Both the position numbers and the translations under genes were made by a program. 64,000 bases of DNA from SVQP01 sp045650025 (lineage in GTDB: Bacteria > Bacillota > Clostridia > Oscillospirales > CAG-272), in the NCBI GenBank assembly GCA_045650025.1, contig JAZRQR010000020.1, positions 1 to 64,000 on the forward strand, read 5' to 3'. Under the pieces are notes generated by a model. That model was not told the DNA's origin. It made no database searches and saw only the letters and a program-made list of their open reading frames with translations. Shown here in pieces: positions 7,509 through 15,933 of this stretch (positions are counted from its first letter, which is position 1; the number at the start of each line of letters is the position of its first letter).

Positions 7509-7615
7509 TTGTAGGGGAGGATATTATCCTCCCGCCCGCGATGAGATGGGACTTCCGTTTGGGTAATCCTCTCACAAATCGTTTGCGTGCGGGAGGATAA
7601 TATCCTCCCCTACAA
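7509..7615. mobile_element. MITE-like palindromic element with 27-bp inverted repeats
   Basis: The arms at 7509-7535 and 7589-7615 are perfect 27-bp inverted repeats. Each arm is itself palindromic around GGGAGGATATTATCCTCCC. The 53-bp centre has no open frame with a ribosome site. Long terminal inverted repeats, small size and lack of coding capacity fit a miniature non-autonomous element or REP-type repeat. No target-site duplication is obvious. The rest of the gap, 7616-7727, holds only a doubtful 14-codon frame (7657-7701). Confidence 0.7.
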
Positions 7616-7727
7616 CAACGATTCATTGCATTAGCAAACTTTGTATTTGGTGATAGATGACTAAGAAAAAAGTAAAAATCAAGGTCAAAGGAAAAATCTG
7701 AATCCGCTACTGATTGATTATGACCCT

Positions 7728-7763
7728 AAGAGAGTGTTCAAAGCACTCTCTTTTGTATTTTTT
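7728..7763 (+). terminator. Rho-independent terminator
   Basis: AAGAGAGTG at 7728-7736 pairs with CACTCTCTT at 7744-7752, then TTTGTATTTTTT. No convincing gene precedes it, so it may belong to a lost gene or insulate the promoter that follows. Confidence 0.75.
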
Positions 7764-7769
7764 AACCAA

Positions 7770-7798
7770 TTGACAAACGCATAATAATGTGTTATAAT
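7770..7798 (+). promoter_or_regulatory. Sigma-A promoter of the DUF512-der-obg operon
   Basis: TTGACA at 7770-7775, 17-nt spacer, TATAAT at 7793-7798. Confidence 0.88.
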
Positions 7799-7840
7799 AC
7801 AATGATAAGATGTATAACTATGCCCAAAGGAGGGATGAGA

Positions 7841-9163
7841 ATGGTAACCATTACGGGCGTGGAAAAGGGAAGCCGTGCAGAACGCCACGGCGTACAAGTC
7901 GGCGACGTGCTGATCTCGATCAACGATCGAGAGATCCGTGACGTGCTGGATTACCGTTTTCACTTGGCAAATACTACCGTCACGCTGCTTTTGCACCGCG
8001 GTCCAGAGCTTTTGACCGTTACGCTGCATAAGCGCGAATATGACGACATCGGGCTGGATTTCGAAACGCCGCTTATGGATAAGAAACAGCGCTGCGAGAA
8101 TAAATGCATCTTCTGCTTTATCGATCAGCTGCCCGGCGGCATGCGCGAAACGCTTTATTTCAAGGATGATGATTCCCGCCTTTCCTTCCTGCACGGCAAT
8201 TACGTGACCCTGACCAATATGCACGAGCGCGATATTGATCGCATTATCGAAATGCATATCAGCCCGGTCAACGTTTCGGTGCATACCACCAATCCCGAGC
8301 TGCGCTGCTTTATGCTGCATAATAAGCGCGCGGGTGAGGTGCTTTCCTATCTGCGTAAGCTTGCCGATGCAGGCATTACGCTGTGCGGTCAGATCGTGCT
8401 TTGCCGCGGTATTAACGACGGCGCCGAGCTGGATCGTACCCTGCAGGATCTGCTCGCGCTCTATCCTGCCATGTCCTCGGTGTCCATCGTGCCCGCAGGC
8501 TTGACGCGCCACCGCGAAAAGCTGTATCCGCTTACGCCCTATACCCCCGAGGAATGCGCTGCGATCATTGCGCAGGTAGACCGCGTGGGAGAGGCGTGCG
8601 AGCAAGCATACGGCAAGCGTATTTTCTGCTGTGCGGACGAGCTTTACCTCTCTGCGGGACTGCCGCTGCCGGGGGAAGCGTATTACGGAGATTACGATCA
8701 GATCGAAAACGGCGTTGGCATGATCACCTCGCTGACAAGTGAGGTGCAGACCGAGCTGGAGTATGCCGACGAATACAAAGAGAAATTTATAGCCCCCCGA
8801 AGCGTCAGCGTGGTGACGGGTGCCGCCGCATACAGCACCATTTGTGCGCTGGCAGAGCAGCTGGAGCAGCACTTTGAAGGGCTTTCGATAAGCGTGCATC
8901 GCGTGATCAATCACTTCTTTGGCGAGTCGGTCACTGTGGCAGGTCTTTTGACGGGTAAGGATATTTCCGAGCAGCTTGCTGGCAAATCGCTTGGCGATTG
9001 CGTGCTGATCCCCGAAAATACCCTGCGTGCAGGCGAGGATACGTTGCTTGACGACATGACAGTCGCGCAGCTTTCCGAAATTCTGGGCGTGCCGGTGTAC
9101 CCCTCGGCGAATGACGGCGTCGGCTTTATCGAGTCGGTGCTTGGTGTAAAATTGTGTGAGTAA
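7841..9163 (+). CDS. DUF512 family protein (PDZ plus radical-SAM-like)
   Basis: This 440-residue protein starts with a PDZ-like module (about 1-45, EKGSRAERHGVQVGDVLISI) and then a radical-SAM-like core with CENKCIFC (Cys85, Cys89, Cys92), followed by FIDQLPGGMRETLYFKDDD, typical of DUF512. Family members in Firmicutes sit next to der, as here; their reaction is not established. The ATG at 7841 was preferred over 7835 because AAAGGAGG then has proper spacing. It is 15 nt upstream of der and probably co-transcribed with der and obg. Function unknown; family call strong. Confidence 0.9.
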   Translation: MVTITGVEKGSRAERHGVQVGDVLISINDREIRDVLDYRFHLANTTVTLLLHRGPELLTVTLHKREYDDIGLDFETPLMDKKQRCENKCIFCFIDQLPGGMRETLYFKDDDSRLSFLHGNYVTLTNMHERDIDRIIEMHISPVNVSVHTTNPELRCFMLHNKRAGEVLSYLRKLADAGITLCGQIVLCRGINDGAELDRTLQDLLALYPAMSSVSIVPAGLTRHREKLYPLTPYTPEECAAIIAQVDRVGEACEQAYGKRIFCCADELYLSAGLPLPGEAYYGDYDQIENGVGMITSLTSEVQTELEYADEYKEKFIAPRSVSVVTGAAAYSTICALAEQLEQHFEGLSISVHRVINHFFGESVTVAGLLTGKDISEQLAGKSLGDCVLIPENTLRAGEDTLLDDMTVAQLSEILGVPVYPSANDGVGFIESVLGVKLCE

Positions 9164-9178
9164 AGGAGACGAAAAGAG

Positions 9179-10510
9179 ATGGCAAAACCTGTTATTGCAA
9201 TTGTGGGTCGCCCCAACGTGGGAAAATCGACCCTGTTTAATAAACTGATCGGCGAGCGTCGCTCCATTGTGGAGGACGTGCCCGGTGTGACCCGCGACCG
9301 TATTTACGGCGAGACCGAATGGAGAGGCAAGAAGCTTGCCGTGATCGATACGGGCGGTATTGAGCCTAAGACCGACGACATCATTCTCTCGCAGATGAAG
9401 ACGCAGGCGCAGGTAGCAATTGACGATGCGGACGTGATCGTGTTCATGTGTGATGTGCGCACCGGGCTGACTGCAAACGACCGCGACATTGCCGTTATGC
9501 TCAAGAAGAGCGGCAAGCCCATCGTGCCTTGCATCAACAAGTGCGACCGCATTGGTGACCTGCCTTACGAGTTCTACGAGTTCTACGAGCTTGGCTTTGC
9601 TTGCGACCCCATTGCGGTGTCCTCGATCCACGGTACCGGCTCGGGTGACCTCTTGGACGCTTGCATGGACGCTCTGGGCGATTGGGATGAGGCAGAGGAA
9701 GAGGATGACAGCATCAAGGTTGCGGTCATCGGTAAGCCCAACGCGGGCAAATCCTCGATCATCAACCGCTTTATCGGTCAGGAGCGCATGATCGTTTCCA
9801 ACATTGCGGGCACCACGCGTGACGCGGTGGACACCCACGTGGAAAACGAATGGGGCAAATTCACCTTTATTGATACCGCAGGCATTCGCCGCCAGGCAAA
9901 GATTGACGATAAGATCGAAAAGTACAGCGTGCTGCGTGCACACATGGCGGTGGAACGCGCCAACGTATGCCTGCTGATGATCGATGCATCCACCGGTATT
10001 ACCGAGCAGGACGAGAAGATTGCGGGCATTGCACACGAGGCAGGCAAGGCAACCATCATTGTGGTCAACAAGTGGGATGCCATTGAAAAGGACAATAGCA
10101 CGGTCAAGGAGTACACCGATAAGATCAGAACTGCGCTGGCGTATATGCCTTACGCGCCCATCGTATTCGTATCTGCCAAGACCGGACAGAGGATCCCCAA
10201 TATCTACGAGCACATCAACTACGTGCACAACCAGGCGAATATGCGTATCTCGACCGGCATGCTCAACGACGTGCTTGCCGAGGCGACCATGCGTACGCAG
10301 CCTCCTACGGATAAGGGCAGAAGACTGAAGATCTACTACATGACGCAGATCAGCGTAGCACCTCCTACGTTTGTTATTTTCTGTAACAACATTGAACTGT
10401 TCCACTATTCGTACCAGAGATACCTGGAAAACTGCATGCGCGATACCTTCGGCTTCCGCGGTACGCCTATTAAGCTGATCATTCGTCAAAAGGGTGACGA
10501 TAAAGGCTGA
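9179..10510 (+). CDS. der: Ribosome-assembly GTPase Der (EngA)
   Basis: The 443-residue protein has two tandem GTPase domains. The first begins GRPNVGKS at 10-17 with DTGG near 56-59; the second begins GKPNAGKS near 183-190 with DTAG further on. The KH-like C-terminal domain (RRLKIYYMTQISVAPPTFVIF) is complete. Length and domain order match Der. It acts in 50S subunit assembly. AAAGGAGACG precedes the ATG, 15 nt after the DUF512 gene. Confidence 0.98.
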   Translation: MAKPVIAIVGRPNVGKSTLFNKLIGERRSIVEDVPGVTRDRIYGETEWRGKKLAVIDTGGIEPKTDDIILSQMKTQAQVAIDDADVIVFMCDVRTGLTANDRDIAVMLKKSGKPIVPCINKCDRIGDLPYEFYEFYELGFACDPIAVSSIHGTGSGDLLDACMDALGDWDEAEEEDDSIKVAVIGKPNAGKSSIINRFIGQERMIVSNIAGTTRDAVDTHVENEWGKFTFIDTAGIRRQAKIDDKIEKYSVLRAHMAVERANVCLLMIDASTGITEQDEKIAGIAHEAGKATIIVVNKWDAIEKDNSTVKEYTDKIRTALAYMPYAPIVFVSAKTGQRIPNIYEHINYVHNQANMRISTGMLNDVLAEATMRTQPPTDKGRRLKIYYMTQISVAPPTFVIFCNNIELFHYSYQRYLENCMRDTFGFRGTPIKLIIRQKGDDKG

Positions 10511-10528
10511 TACTGAAAGGATTTAACT

Positions 10529-11809
10529 ATGTTTATCGATAACGTAAAGGTATATCTCAAGGCGGGTGACGGCGGCAACGGCGCCGTGTCCTTCCGCCGT
10601 GAAAAATACGTAGCTGCAGGCGGACCTGACGGCGGCGACGGCGGTAAGGGCGGTAACGTGGTGTTCCGCATCGATCCCGGTGCAAACACGCTGCTGGCAT
10701 TCCGCTATCAGCGCAAGTTCATCGCCGAGCGCGGCGGTGACGGTAAGGGCGCAAAGTGCCACGGTGCAACCGGTGCGGATGCGGTGGTGCTGGTTCCGCC
10801 CGGAACGCTGATCAAGGATGTTGAAACCGGCAAGGTCATTCACGACATGTCCGAGAACGACGGCGCAGACTTTATCTGCTGCCGCGGCGGTAAGGGCGGC
10901 TGGGGCAATAAGCACTTTGCCACCCCCACCAGACAGGTACCGCAGTTTGCCAAGAGCGGCACGCGCGGTCAGGAAAAGGAAGTGCTGCTGGAGCTTAAGA
11001 TGCTGGCGGACGTTGGTCTGATCGGCTATCCCAGCGTAGGCAAGTCGTCCATTCTGGCACGCATCAGCTCGGCAAAGCCCAAGATCGCGGATTATCACTT
11101 TACCACGCTGTCTCCCAATCTGGGTGTGGTCAGCACGGGCGGTGAGAGCGGCTTTGTGGCGGCGGACATTCCCGGTCTGATCGAGGGCGCGGCAGACGGT
11201 GCGGGTCTGGGACACGCCTTTTTGCGCCACGTAGACCGTTGCAGTCTGCTCTTGCACGTCGTAGACGTTGCGTCCGTAGAATACAGAGATCCCATTGAAG
11301 ACATCAAGACCATCAATACCGAGCTGCAGCGTTATTCGCCCGAGCTTGCCACCCGTCCGCAGATCATTATTGCCAACAAGATCGACGTGCTGGATCCCGA
11401 GCAGGTGGACGTGGAAGCGTTTGAGGCGTTTGTCAAGGAAAACGGCTGGGAGCTGATGTACGTATCTGCGGCAACAGGGCAGGGACTTCCCGAAATGATC
11501 CGCCGCGTAGCGGATCGCTTGGTGGATCTGCCGCCCATGACCATTTACGCAGCCGAGTATGCAGAGGAAGACGCATACGTGGGCGGCGGTAAGGATACGA
11601 CCATTACCTATGACCACGGCGTATATTACGTGGAGGGCGAATGGCTGTATAACTTGATGGGTACTATCAATTTCAGCGATTACGAATCGCTCAATTACTT
11701 CCAGAAGGTACTGCAGAAGAGCGGCGTATTTGAGGCGCTGGAAAAGAAAGGCTGCCGTGACGGTGACACCGTTGCGATTTACGACTTTGAATTTGACTAT
11801 GTAAAATAA
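10529..11809 (+). CDS. obg: GTPase Obg
   Basis: This 426-residue protein has the Obg glycine-rich fold (about 1-158, KAGDGGNGAVSFRREKY and GGPDGGDGGKGG), a GTPase domain with GYPSVGKSS at 166-174, and a C-terminal OCT domain (about 350-426) as in Firmicutes Obg. It functions in late 50S assembly and stress signalling. GAAAGGA precedes the ATG. It lies 18 nt downstream of der. A structured repeat begins 9 nt after its stop. Confidence 0.97.
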   Translation: MFIDNVKVYLKAGDGGNGAVSFRREKYVAAGGPDGGDGGKGGNVVFRIDPGANTLLAFRYQRKFIAERGGDGKGAKCHGATGADAVVLVPPGTLIKDVETGKVIHDMSENDGADFICCRGGKGGWGNKHFATPTRQVPQFAKSGTRGQEKEVLLELKMLADVGLIGYPSVGKSSILARISSAKPKIADYHFTTLSPNLGVVSTGGESGFVAADIPGLIEGAADGAGLGHAFLRHVDRCSLLLHVVDVASVEYRDPIEDIKTINTELQRYSPELATRPQIIIANKIDVLDPEQVDVEAFEAFVKENGWELMYVSAATGQGLPEMIRRVADRLVDLPPMTIYAAEYAEEDAYVGGGKDTTITYDHGVYYVEGEWLYNLMGTINFSDYESLNYFQKVLQKSGVFEALEKKGCRDGDTVAIYDFEFDYVK

Positions 11810-11818
11810 GGAGGCTTA

Positions 11819-11924
11819 GCGTGAAAGCGCAGGAACCTGTTCTGTTCAGTATGCATTCACGCATAAACCTCACCTAAAAATGGGTCCCATCCCATTTTTG
11901 GAGCAAAGCTCCACGGTGAAGTTT
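11819..11924 (+). ncRNA. Structured repeat upstream of ppa (candidate leader RNA)
   Basis: P0 is GCGTGAA (11819-11825) pairing with TTCACGC (11856-11862) around a 30-nt loop whose last 13 bases (11843-11855) are TGTTCAGTATGCA. A three-way junction follows: closing stem 11865-11874/11915-11924, hairpin AAAAATGGG/CCCATTTTT (11876-11884/11891-11899) and hairpin GGAGC/GCTCC (11900-11904/11908-11912). The layout recurs at 17683-17787 upstream of bcp with compensatory changes in P0. A small hairpin GCCGC/GCGGC (11938-11952) and GGAGGT follow. It is either a cis-regulatory RNA or a mobile structured repeat; no known riboswitch class fits. Confidence 0.6.
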
Positions 11925-11964
11925 CAAAACTATTTACGCCGCCATGAGCGGCATGGAGGTTATT

Positions 11965-12510
11965 ATGAACATTTGGCATGACATCGATCCCGCAGAGATC
12001 ACCCCTGACAAATTTACGGGTGTCATTGAAATCCCCAAGGGAAGCAAGTGTAAGTATGAAATGGACAAGAAGACCGGTCTTTGCCGTCTTGACAGAATCC
12101 TGTATACCGCAACGCACTATCCCGCAAACTACGGCTTTATTCCGCGCACCTATGCGGACGACGGAGACCCGCTGGACGTGCTGGTGCTTTGCGGCGAGTC
12201 GATCTATCCCATGACGCTGATTGACGTATATCCCATCGGCGTGGTGCGAATGATTGACGGCGGTAAGCTGGACGATAAGATCATCGCCCTGCCTTGCAAC
12301 GACCCTACCTACCGTGAAGTTACCTCGCTGGATGAGCTGCCCGCGCACGTATTTGATGAAATTATGCACTTTTTCATCGTGTACAAGCAGTTGGAGAACA
12401 AGCAGACCGCTGTTAAGGAGCTGCACAGCGCAGCAGAAGCAAAGGTCATTATCCAGGCGGCTATTGATAAGTATAACGAGCTGGAAGCAGAAGGCGCTTT
12501 CAAAAAGTAA
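11965..12510 (+). CDS. ppa: Family I inorganic pyrophosphatase
   Basis: The 181-residue enzyme hydrolyses pyrophosphate. Family I signatures include EIPKGSKCKYEMDKKTG (20s-30s), YPANYGFIPRTYADDGDPLDVLVL (the metal-binding Asp cluster, about 50-75) and the later DDKI/ND residues. The ATG at 11965 follows GGAGGT by 5 nt; an upstream ATG at 11944 lies inside a hairpin and would add seven atypical residues. It sits after obg, separated by the structured element at 11819-11924, and ends at a strong terminator. Confidence 0.95.
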   Translation: MNIWHDIDPAEITPDKFTGVIEIPKGSKCKYEMDKKTGLCRLDRILYTATHYPANYGFIPRTYADDGDPLDVLVLCGESIYPMTLIDVYPIGVVRMIDGGKLDDKIIALPCNDPTYREVTSLDELPAHVFDEIMHFFIVYKQLENKQTAVKELHSAAEAKVIIQAAIDKYNELEAEGAFKK

Positions 12511-12515
12511 TCATA

Positions 12516-12553
12516 AAAAGAACGGCAAGCTGCGTGCTTGCCGTTCTTTTTTG
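12516..12553 (+). terminator. Rho-independent terminator
   Basis: A 15-bp stem, AAAAGAACGGCAAGC with GCTTGCCGTTCTTTT, runs into a T tract. Confidence 0.92.
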
Positions 12554-12564
12554 GCGCGATTCTC

Positions 12565-12593
12565 TTGAAAACGTGCGGGGTTCGTGCTATAAT
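12565..12593 (+). promoter_or_regulatory. Sigma-A promoter
   Basis: TTGAAA at 12565-12570, 17-nt spacer, TATAAT at 12588-12593; heads the four-gene operon 12619-15894. Confidence 0.8.
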
Positions 12594-12618
12594 AAGCATA
12601 GAAAGTGAGGGGAAGAGT

Positions 12619-13098
12619 ATGACCCGTATTATGTTCGTCTGCCACGGCAACATCTGCCGCAGTCCCATGGCGGAATTCGTGCTGAAAAAGATGGTGTCGG
12701 AACGGGGCGTTGCCGATCAGTTTGTGATCGCATCAAGCGCCACCAGCACCGAGGAGATCTGGGGCGGCGTGGGCAACCCCGTCTATCCGCCCGCCAAGGC
12801 AGAGCTTGCAAAGCACGGCATCTCCTGCGAGGGTAAGCGTGCCGTGCAGCTGACACGCGCCGATTATGACAAATACGACCTGTTTGTGGGCATGGACAGT
12901 GCCAATATCCGCAATATGCACCGTATCCTGGGCGGTGACGCGCAGGGGAAAATTTGCAAGCTGATGGATTATACCGACCGCGGAGGTGACGTTGCCGACC
13001 CGTGGTACACCAGAGATTTTGCCACCACATACCGCGACGTGACCGACGGTTGCCGTGGGTTGTTGCATACTTTACTTTGTAAAGGAGAATCTATATGA
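12619..13098 (+). CDS. Low-molecular-weight protein-tyrosine phosphatase
   Basis: This 159-residue protein opens MTRIMFVCHGNICRS. The CX5R phosphate loop uses Cys8 and Arg14, and the general-acid Asp is in DPWY (Asp127). Family members dephosphorylate phosphotyrosine or small phosphoesters in the cytosol. ATG 12619 follows GAGGGGA. The gene overlaps the next by 4 nt (ATGA), so it is translationally coupled to a nitroreductase. No tyrosine-kinase partner is in the window. Confidence 0.93.
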   Translation: MTRIMFVCHGNICRSPMAEFVLKKMVSERGVADQFVIASSATSTEEIWGGVGNPVYPPAKAELAKHGISCEGKRAVQLTRADYDKYDLFVGMDSANIRNMHRILGGDAQGKICKLMDYTDRGGDVADPWYTRDFATTYRDVTDGCRGLLHTLLCKGESI

Positions 13099-13628
13099 AT
13101 TTCACCGAAATTGCCAATACGCGCCAATCCTGCCGCAGCTATGACGCGGCAAGAGCGGTCGAACAGGAAAAGTTAGATGCTATTTTAGCCTCCGCACGTC
13201 TTGCCCCCTCTGCATGCAATGCGCAGCCCTATCATATCACGGTCTGTCGCGGTGCAGCTGCTGCTAAGGTAGCAAAAGAAGTGCAGGGCATGGGCATGAA
13301 TAAATTCGCCACCGATGCACCCGTGCTGCTGGTGATTTCCGAGGAGAATTATAACAAAACCGCTGCTTTAGGTGCAAAGCTCAAGCATAACGATTATCGA
13401 TCCATCGACATTGGCATCATGACCGCATACCTGACTGCCGAAGCCACCGCGCAAGGGCTGGAGACATGCATTCTCGGTTGGCTGGACGATGCCGCCATCC
13501 GTAAGATCTGCGGTCTTTCGTACCCCGTGCGCCTGGTGATCACGTTGGGATATGCCAAGGCGGATGACAAGCTGCGCCCCAAAAAGCGCAAGAATATGGA
13601 CGAGCTGGTAACCTTTTTGGAGGAATGA
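13095..13628 (+). CDS. Nitroreductase-family flavoprotein
   Basis: This 177-residue NAD(P)H/FMN nitroreductase-fold protein has NTRQSCRSYDAARAVEQEKLDAIL (FMN-phosphate-binding Arg/Ser residues at the N-terminus), APSACNAQPYHITV in the 30s-40s, and the C-terminal half TAYLTAEATAQGLETCILGWLD. Length matches the small clostridial subfamily. Physiological substrate unknown. It is coupled by ATGA overlaps to the upstream phosphatase and the downstream DUF5722 gene. Confidence 0.9.
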   Translation: MNFTEIANTRQSCRSYDAARAVEQEKLDAILASARLAPSACNAQPYHITVCRGAAAAKVAKEVQGMGMNKFATDAPVLLVISEENYNKTAALGAKLKHNDYRSIDIGIMTAYLTAEATAQGLETCILGWLDDAAIRKICGLSYPVRLVITLGYAKADDKLRPKKRKNMDELVTFLEE

Positions 13629-15223
13629 CAATGAGAGTGGAGCAAATTATCGCGACCCCTACGCAGATCGAGCTGCTCATTCCCGAGCTGCCCTTGGTCT
13701 CCAAGGTGTATGCCGAGGCGAGATTGCCGCTGGTAACGGGGGATGCGCGCCGCGTCCATCACGGCAGGATCGTGGCGGTGACCGAGAAAAAGCAAAAGCG
13801 CAGCATTGTGTTTGAGCGCTTTGCGGGAGACCTGGATCTGCTGATCTGCCGCTTTGAAGCGGTGGTTGGCGGTGAGATTCTGGATGGCGTGCGCTACGTC
13901 ACCGATATGACGCCCGCATGCTCGGCGTGCGCGCCCGCACCGTTTGCGGTCAAGCGCCCCGTTGGCACCTGGGTAACCTCCACAGCAGAGGATATCGACT
14001 ATCTTGGCATGGGGGCGATGATGACCGAGATCAACAGCCCCTGGATTCAGACGCTGGAGACCGAGGGAAGCATTGCGCACACCTTTTGCGGACAGACCTA
14101 TTATTTTGATAAGCCCACCATGGATCTGTATGATCGCCTCATGCAGCCCTGCATTGAGCGCGGCGTGCCGTGCCTGATCCGCATGATCAACCGTTTTTCC
14201 TATCGCCTCAAGGGCTCGGACGATGCGCTGACCAAGATCATCGGGCACCCGGGCTACGAATCGACCGGTTTTAATGAGCAAATGAGCGCGTTCAATCTGC
14301 GCACCGAGCAGGGGCTTTGGATGTACTGCGCCTTTATCGATTTTATCTGCGCACGCTATATGGATGCCGCAAGCCCGCTGTTTTGCAGCGACGTCATGGA
14401 CGTGGGCAACGAGATCAACGCCCAGGATACCTGGCACAACATGGGCGCAATGACCTGCGCGGCGTTTATGGAGGAATATACCGTGTCCTTGCGTCTGGCG
14501 CACCTGATCGCACGCAAATACAATGCTAATTCGCGTGTGAATATGTCGCTTGACCACTATTTTGCCACCGCGCTTAAGGACGAGCCGATGCATATGTACC
14601 ACGGGCGCGCGTGCCTTGCGTACCTTGCCGAGTATTGCAGGCGCGACGGTGATTTTGATTGGGGCATTGCGGCGCATCCGTACCCCGAAAACCTTACCAA
14701 GCCGGATTTTTACCACGACACCACCGCCACCTACGATTGGAACACGCCGCGCATTACCATGAAGAACATTGAAATGCTGCAGGCGCTTGTGGAGCTGCCG
14801 CAGCTCCTTTATCGCGGCAAGTCGCGCCGCATCGTGTGCGACGAGCAGGGCTTCCATACCGATTACAACGACCCCGAATCCGAAAACAAGGGCGCATATG
14901 CGTTCGTGCTGTGCATGCAAAAGCTGCGCAATTGCCCCAATATCGATCTGTTTCTGATCAACCGCTATGCCGACATGCCGCTGGGCGATGAGGGCGGCTT
15001 GCATCTGGGCTTGCGCTACGAAAAGGGCTATGCGGACGATATTCACCTTTTGATCGCCCCCGGTGACTACAAAAAGATCTGCTATGCCATGATCGATCTG
15101 TGGACCGAAAACGAGCAAAAATGGATCGATCAGGCAAAGGAATACATTGGAGAGGCGCTGTACGAAAGCCTTTTATCGCCCGTATTGCCGGGAGATGCTG
15201 ACGTGGAGGAATGGAAGCAATGA
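13625..15223 (+). CDS. DUF5722-like putative glycoside hydrolase
   Basis: This 532-residue protein has no signal peptide. A beta-rich N-terminal domain (about 1-115) precedes a TIM-barrel-like region with paired acids positioned as in clan GH-A retaining hydrolases: Asn262-Glu263 in VGNEINAQDTW (acid/base) and Glu407 in VCDEQGF (nucleophile). The arrangement matches my recollection of the DUF5722 family, whose substrates are undetermined. GGAGGA lies just before the ATG, which overlaps the nitroreductase stop. A cytoplasmic location implies action on an imported oligosaccharide, or a lost secretion signal. Confidence 0.65.
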   Translation: MTMRVEQIIATPTQIELLIPELPLVSKVYAEARLPLVTGDARRVHHGRIVAVTEKKQKRSIVFERFAGDLDLLICRFEAVVGGEILDGVRYVTDMTPACSACAPAPFAVKRPVGTWVTSTAEDIDYLGMGAMMTEINSPWIQTLETEGSIAHTFCGQTYYFDKPTMDLYDRLMQPCIERGVPCLIRMINRFSYRLKGSDDALTKIIGHPGYESTGFNEQMSAFNLRTEQGLWMYCAFIDFICARYMDAASPLFCSDVMDVGNEINAQDTWHNMGAMTCAAFMEEYTVSLRLAHLIARKYNANSRVNMSLDHYFATALKDEPMHMYHGRACLAYLAEYCRRDGDFDWGIAAHPYPENLTKPDFYHDTTATYDWNTPRITMKNIEMLQALVELPQLLYRGKSRRIVCDEQGFHTDYNDPESENKGAYAFVLCMQKLRNCPNIDLFLINRYADMPLGDEGGLHLGLRYEKGYADDIHLLIAPGDYKKICYAMIDLWTENEQKWIDQAKEYIGEALYESLLSPVLPGDADVEEWKQ

Positions 15224-15894
15224 ATAAAGGAAAATTAGCAGTTTCGGGCTTGATTAAATATCTGCTTGGCGTGGTGCTGGTGGCGGCGCTTTTGCTGCTG
15301 CCCGCGTGGACGCTTGCGTACCCCGGCGCGTGGTTGTTTATGGGTGTGCTGTTTTTGCCCATGCTGGTCATGGGCGTGGTCATGCTATTTCGCGCGCCTG
15401 ATCTGCTTGCCAAGCGTCTGGATAGCAAGGAAAAGCAAAAAACGCAGCAGGGCGTGGTCAAGCTGGCGGGACTTGTCTTTGTGGGCGGCTTTGTGCTGTG
15501 CGCGCTGGATTTTCGCTTTGGCTGGTCGCACGTGTCCACTTGGCTGATGATCGCTGCCGCCGTCATATTTCTGATCGGCTACGGCATGTATGCCGAGGTC
15601 ATGCGTGAAAATGCGTATCTCTCGCGCACCATTGGGGTACAAGAGGGGCAAAGTGTGGTCAGCACGGGGCTTTACGGTGTGGTGCGCCACCCCATGTATC
15701 TTGCCACGCTACTCATGTTTTTGCCCATGCCGCTGATTTTGCAATCGCTTTGGGGGCTTTGCGTGTTCGGCTGGTATGCGGTGCTGATCGCAGTCCGCAT
15801 TCTCAACGAGGAAAAGGTGCTGAGTGCGGAGCTGGACGGCTACGCAGAGTATAAGCAAAAAGTCAAATATAGAATGATACCGTTTATCTGGTAA
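15220..15894 (+). CDS. Isoprenylcysteine methyltransferase-like membrane protein
   Basis: This 224-residue integral membrane protein has about five to six helices. Its C-terminal half carries the ICMT/PEMT motif VVRHPMYLATLLMFL (RHPMY) and a late NEEKVL segment, which in the family bind SAM. Bacterial homologues are annotated as isoprenylcysteine carboxyl methyltransferase family, with unknown substrates since bacteria lack prenylated CaaX proteins. ATG 15220 overlaps the DUF5722 stop (ATGA); an in-frame ATG at 15211 sits too close to the GGAGG. Confidence 0.85.
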   Translation: MNKGKLAVSGLIKYLLGVVLVAALLLLPAWTLAYPGAWLFMGVLFLPMLVMGVVMLFRAPDLLAKRLDSKEKQKTQQGVVKLAGLVFVGGFVLCALDFRFGWSHVSTWLMIAAAVIFLIGYGMYAEVMRENAYLSRTIGVQEGQSVVSTGLYGVVRHPMYLATLLMFLPMPLILQSLWGLCVFGWYAVLIAVRILNEEKVLSAELDGYAEYKQKVKYRMIPFIW

Positions 15895-15901
15895 AAGAAA
15901 A

Positions 15902-15933
15902 GGGAGATCCCCGCAAGGGATCTCCCGAATTTT
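15902..15933. terminator. Bidirectional terminator
   Basis: GGGAGATCCC (15902-15911) pairs perfectly with GGGATCTCCC (15917-15926). A-rich left and T-rich right flanks serve the plus-strand operon and the convergent minus-strand reductase. Confidence 0.85.

Noticed and set aside
7657..7701. A 14-codon Lys-rich frame (MTKKKVKIKVKGKI) before a terminator
   Set aside because: The upstream ribosome site is weak and there is no clear promoter; too short to support as a gene without expression data.
7718..10489. A 923-codon open frame on the minus strand opposite DUF512 and der
   Set aside because: It mirrors the two genes, has no ribosome site or protein-like composition, and results from codon bias that avoids TTA/CTA/TCA codons. 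Similar long antisense frames (2218-4122 minus, 13394-15118 minus, 16031-17101 plus) were rejected for the same reason.
11819..11952. A fluoride riboswitch upstream of ppa
   Set aside because: Fluoride riboswitches can control pyrophosphatase, but the conserved GGNGAUGGNGUUC and GCUGAU segments are absent, and the same element precedes bcp.
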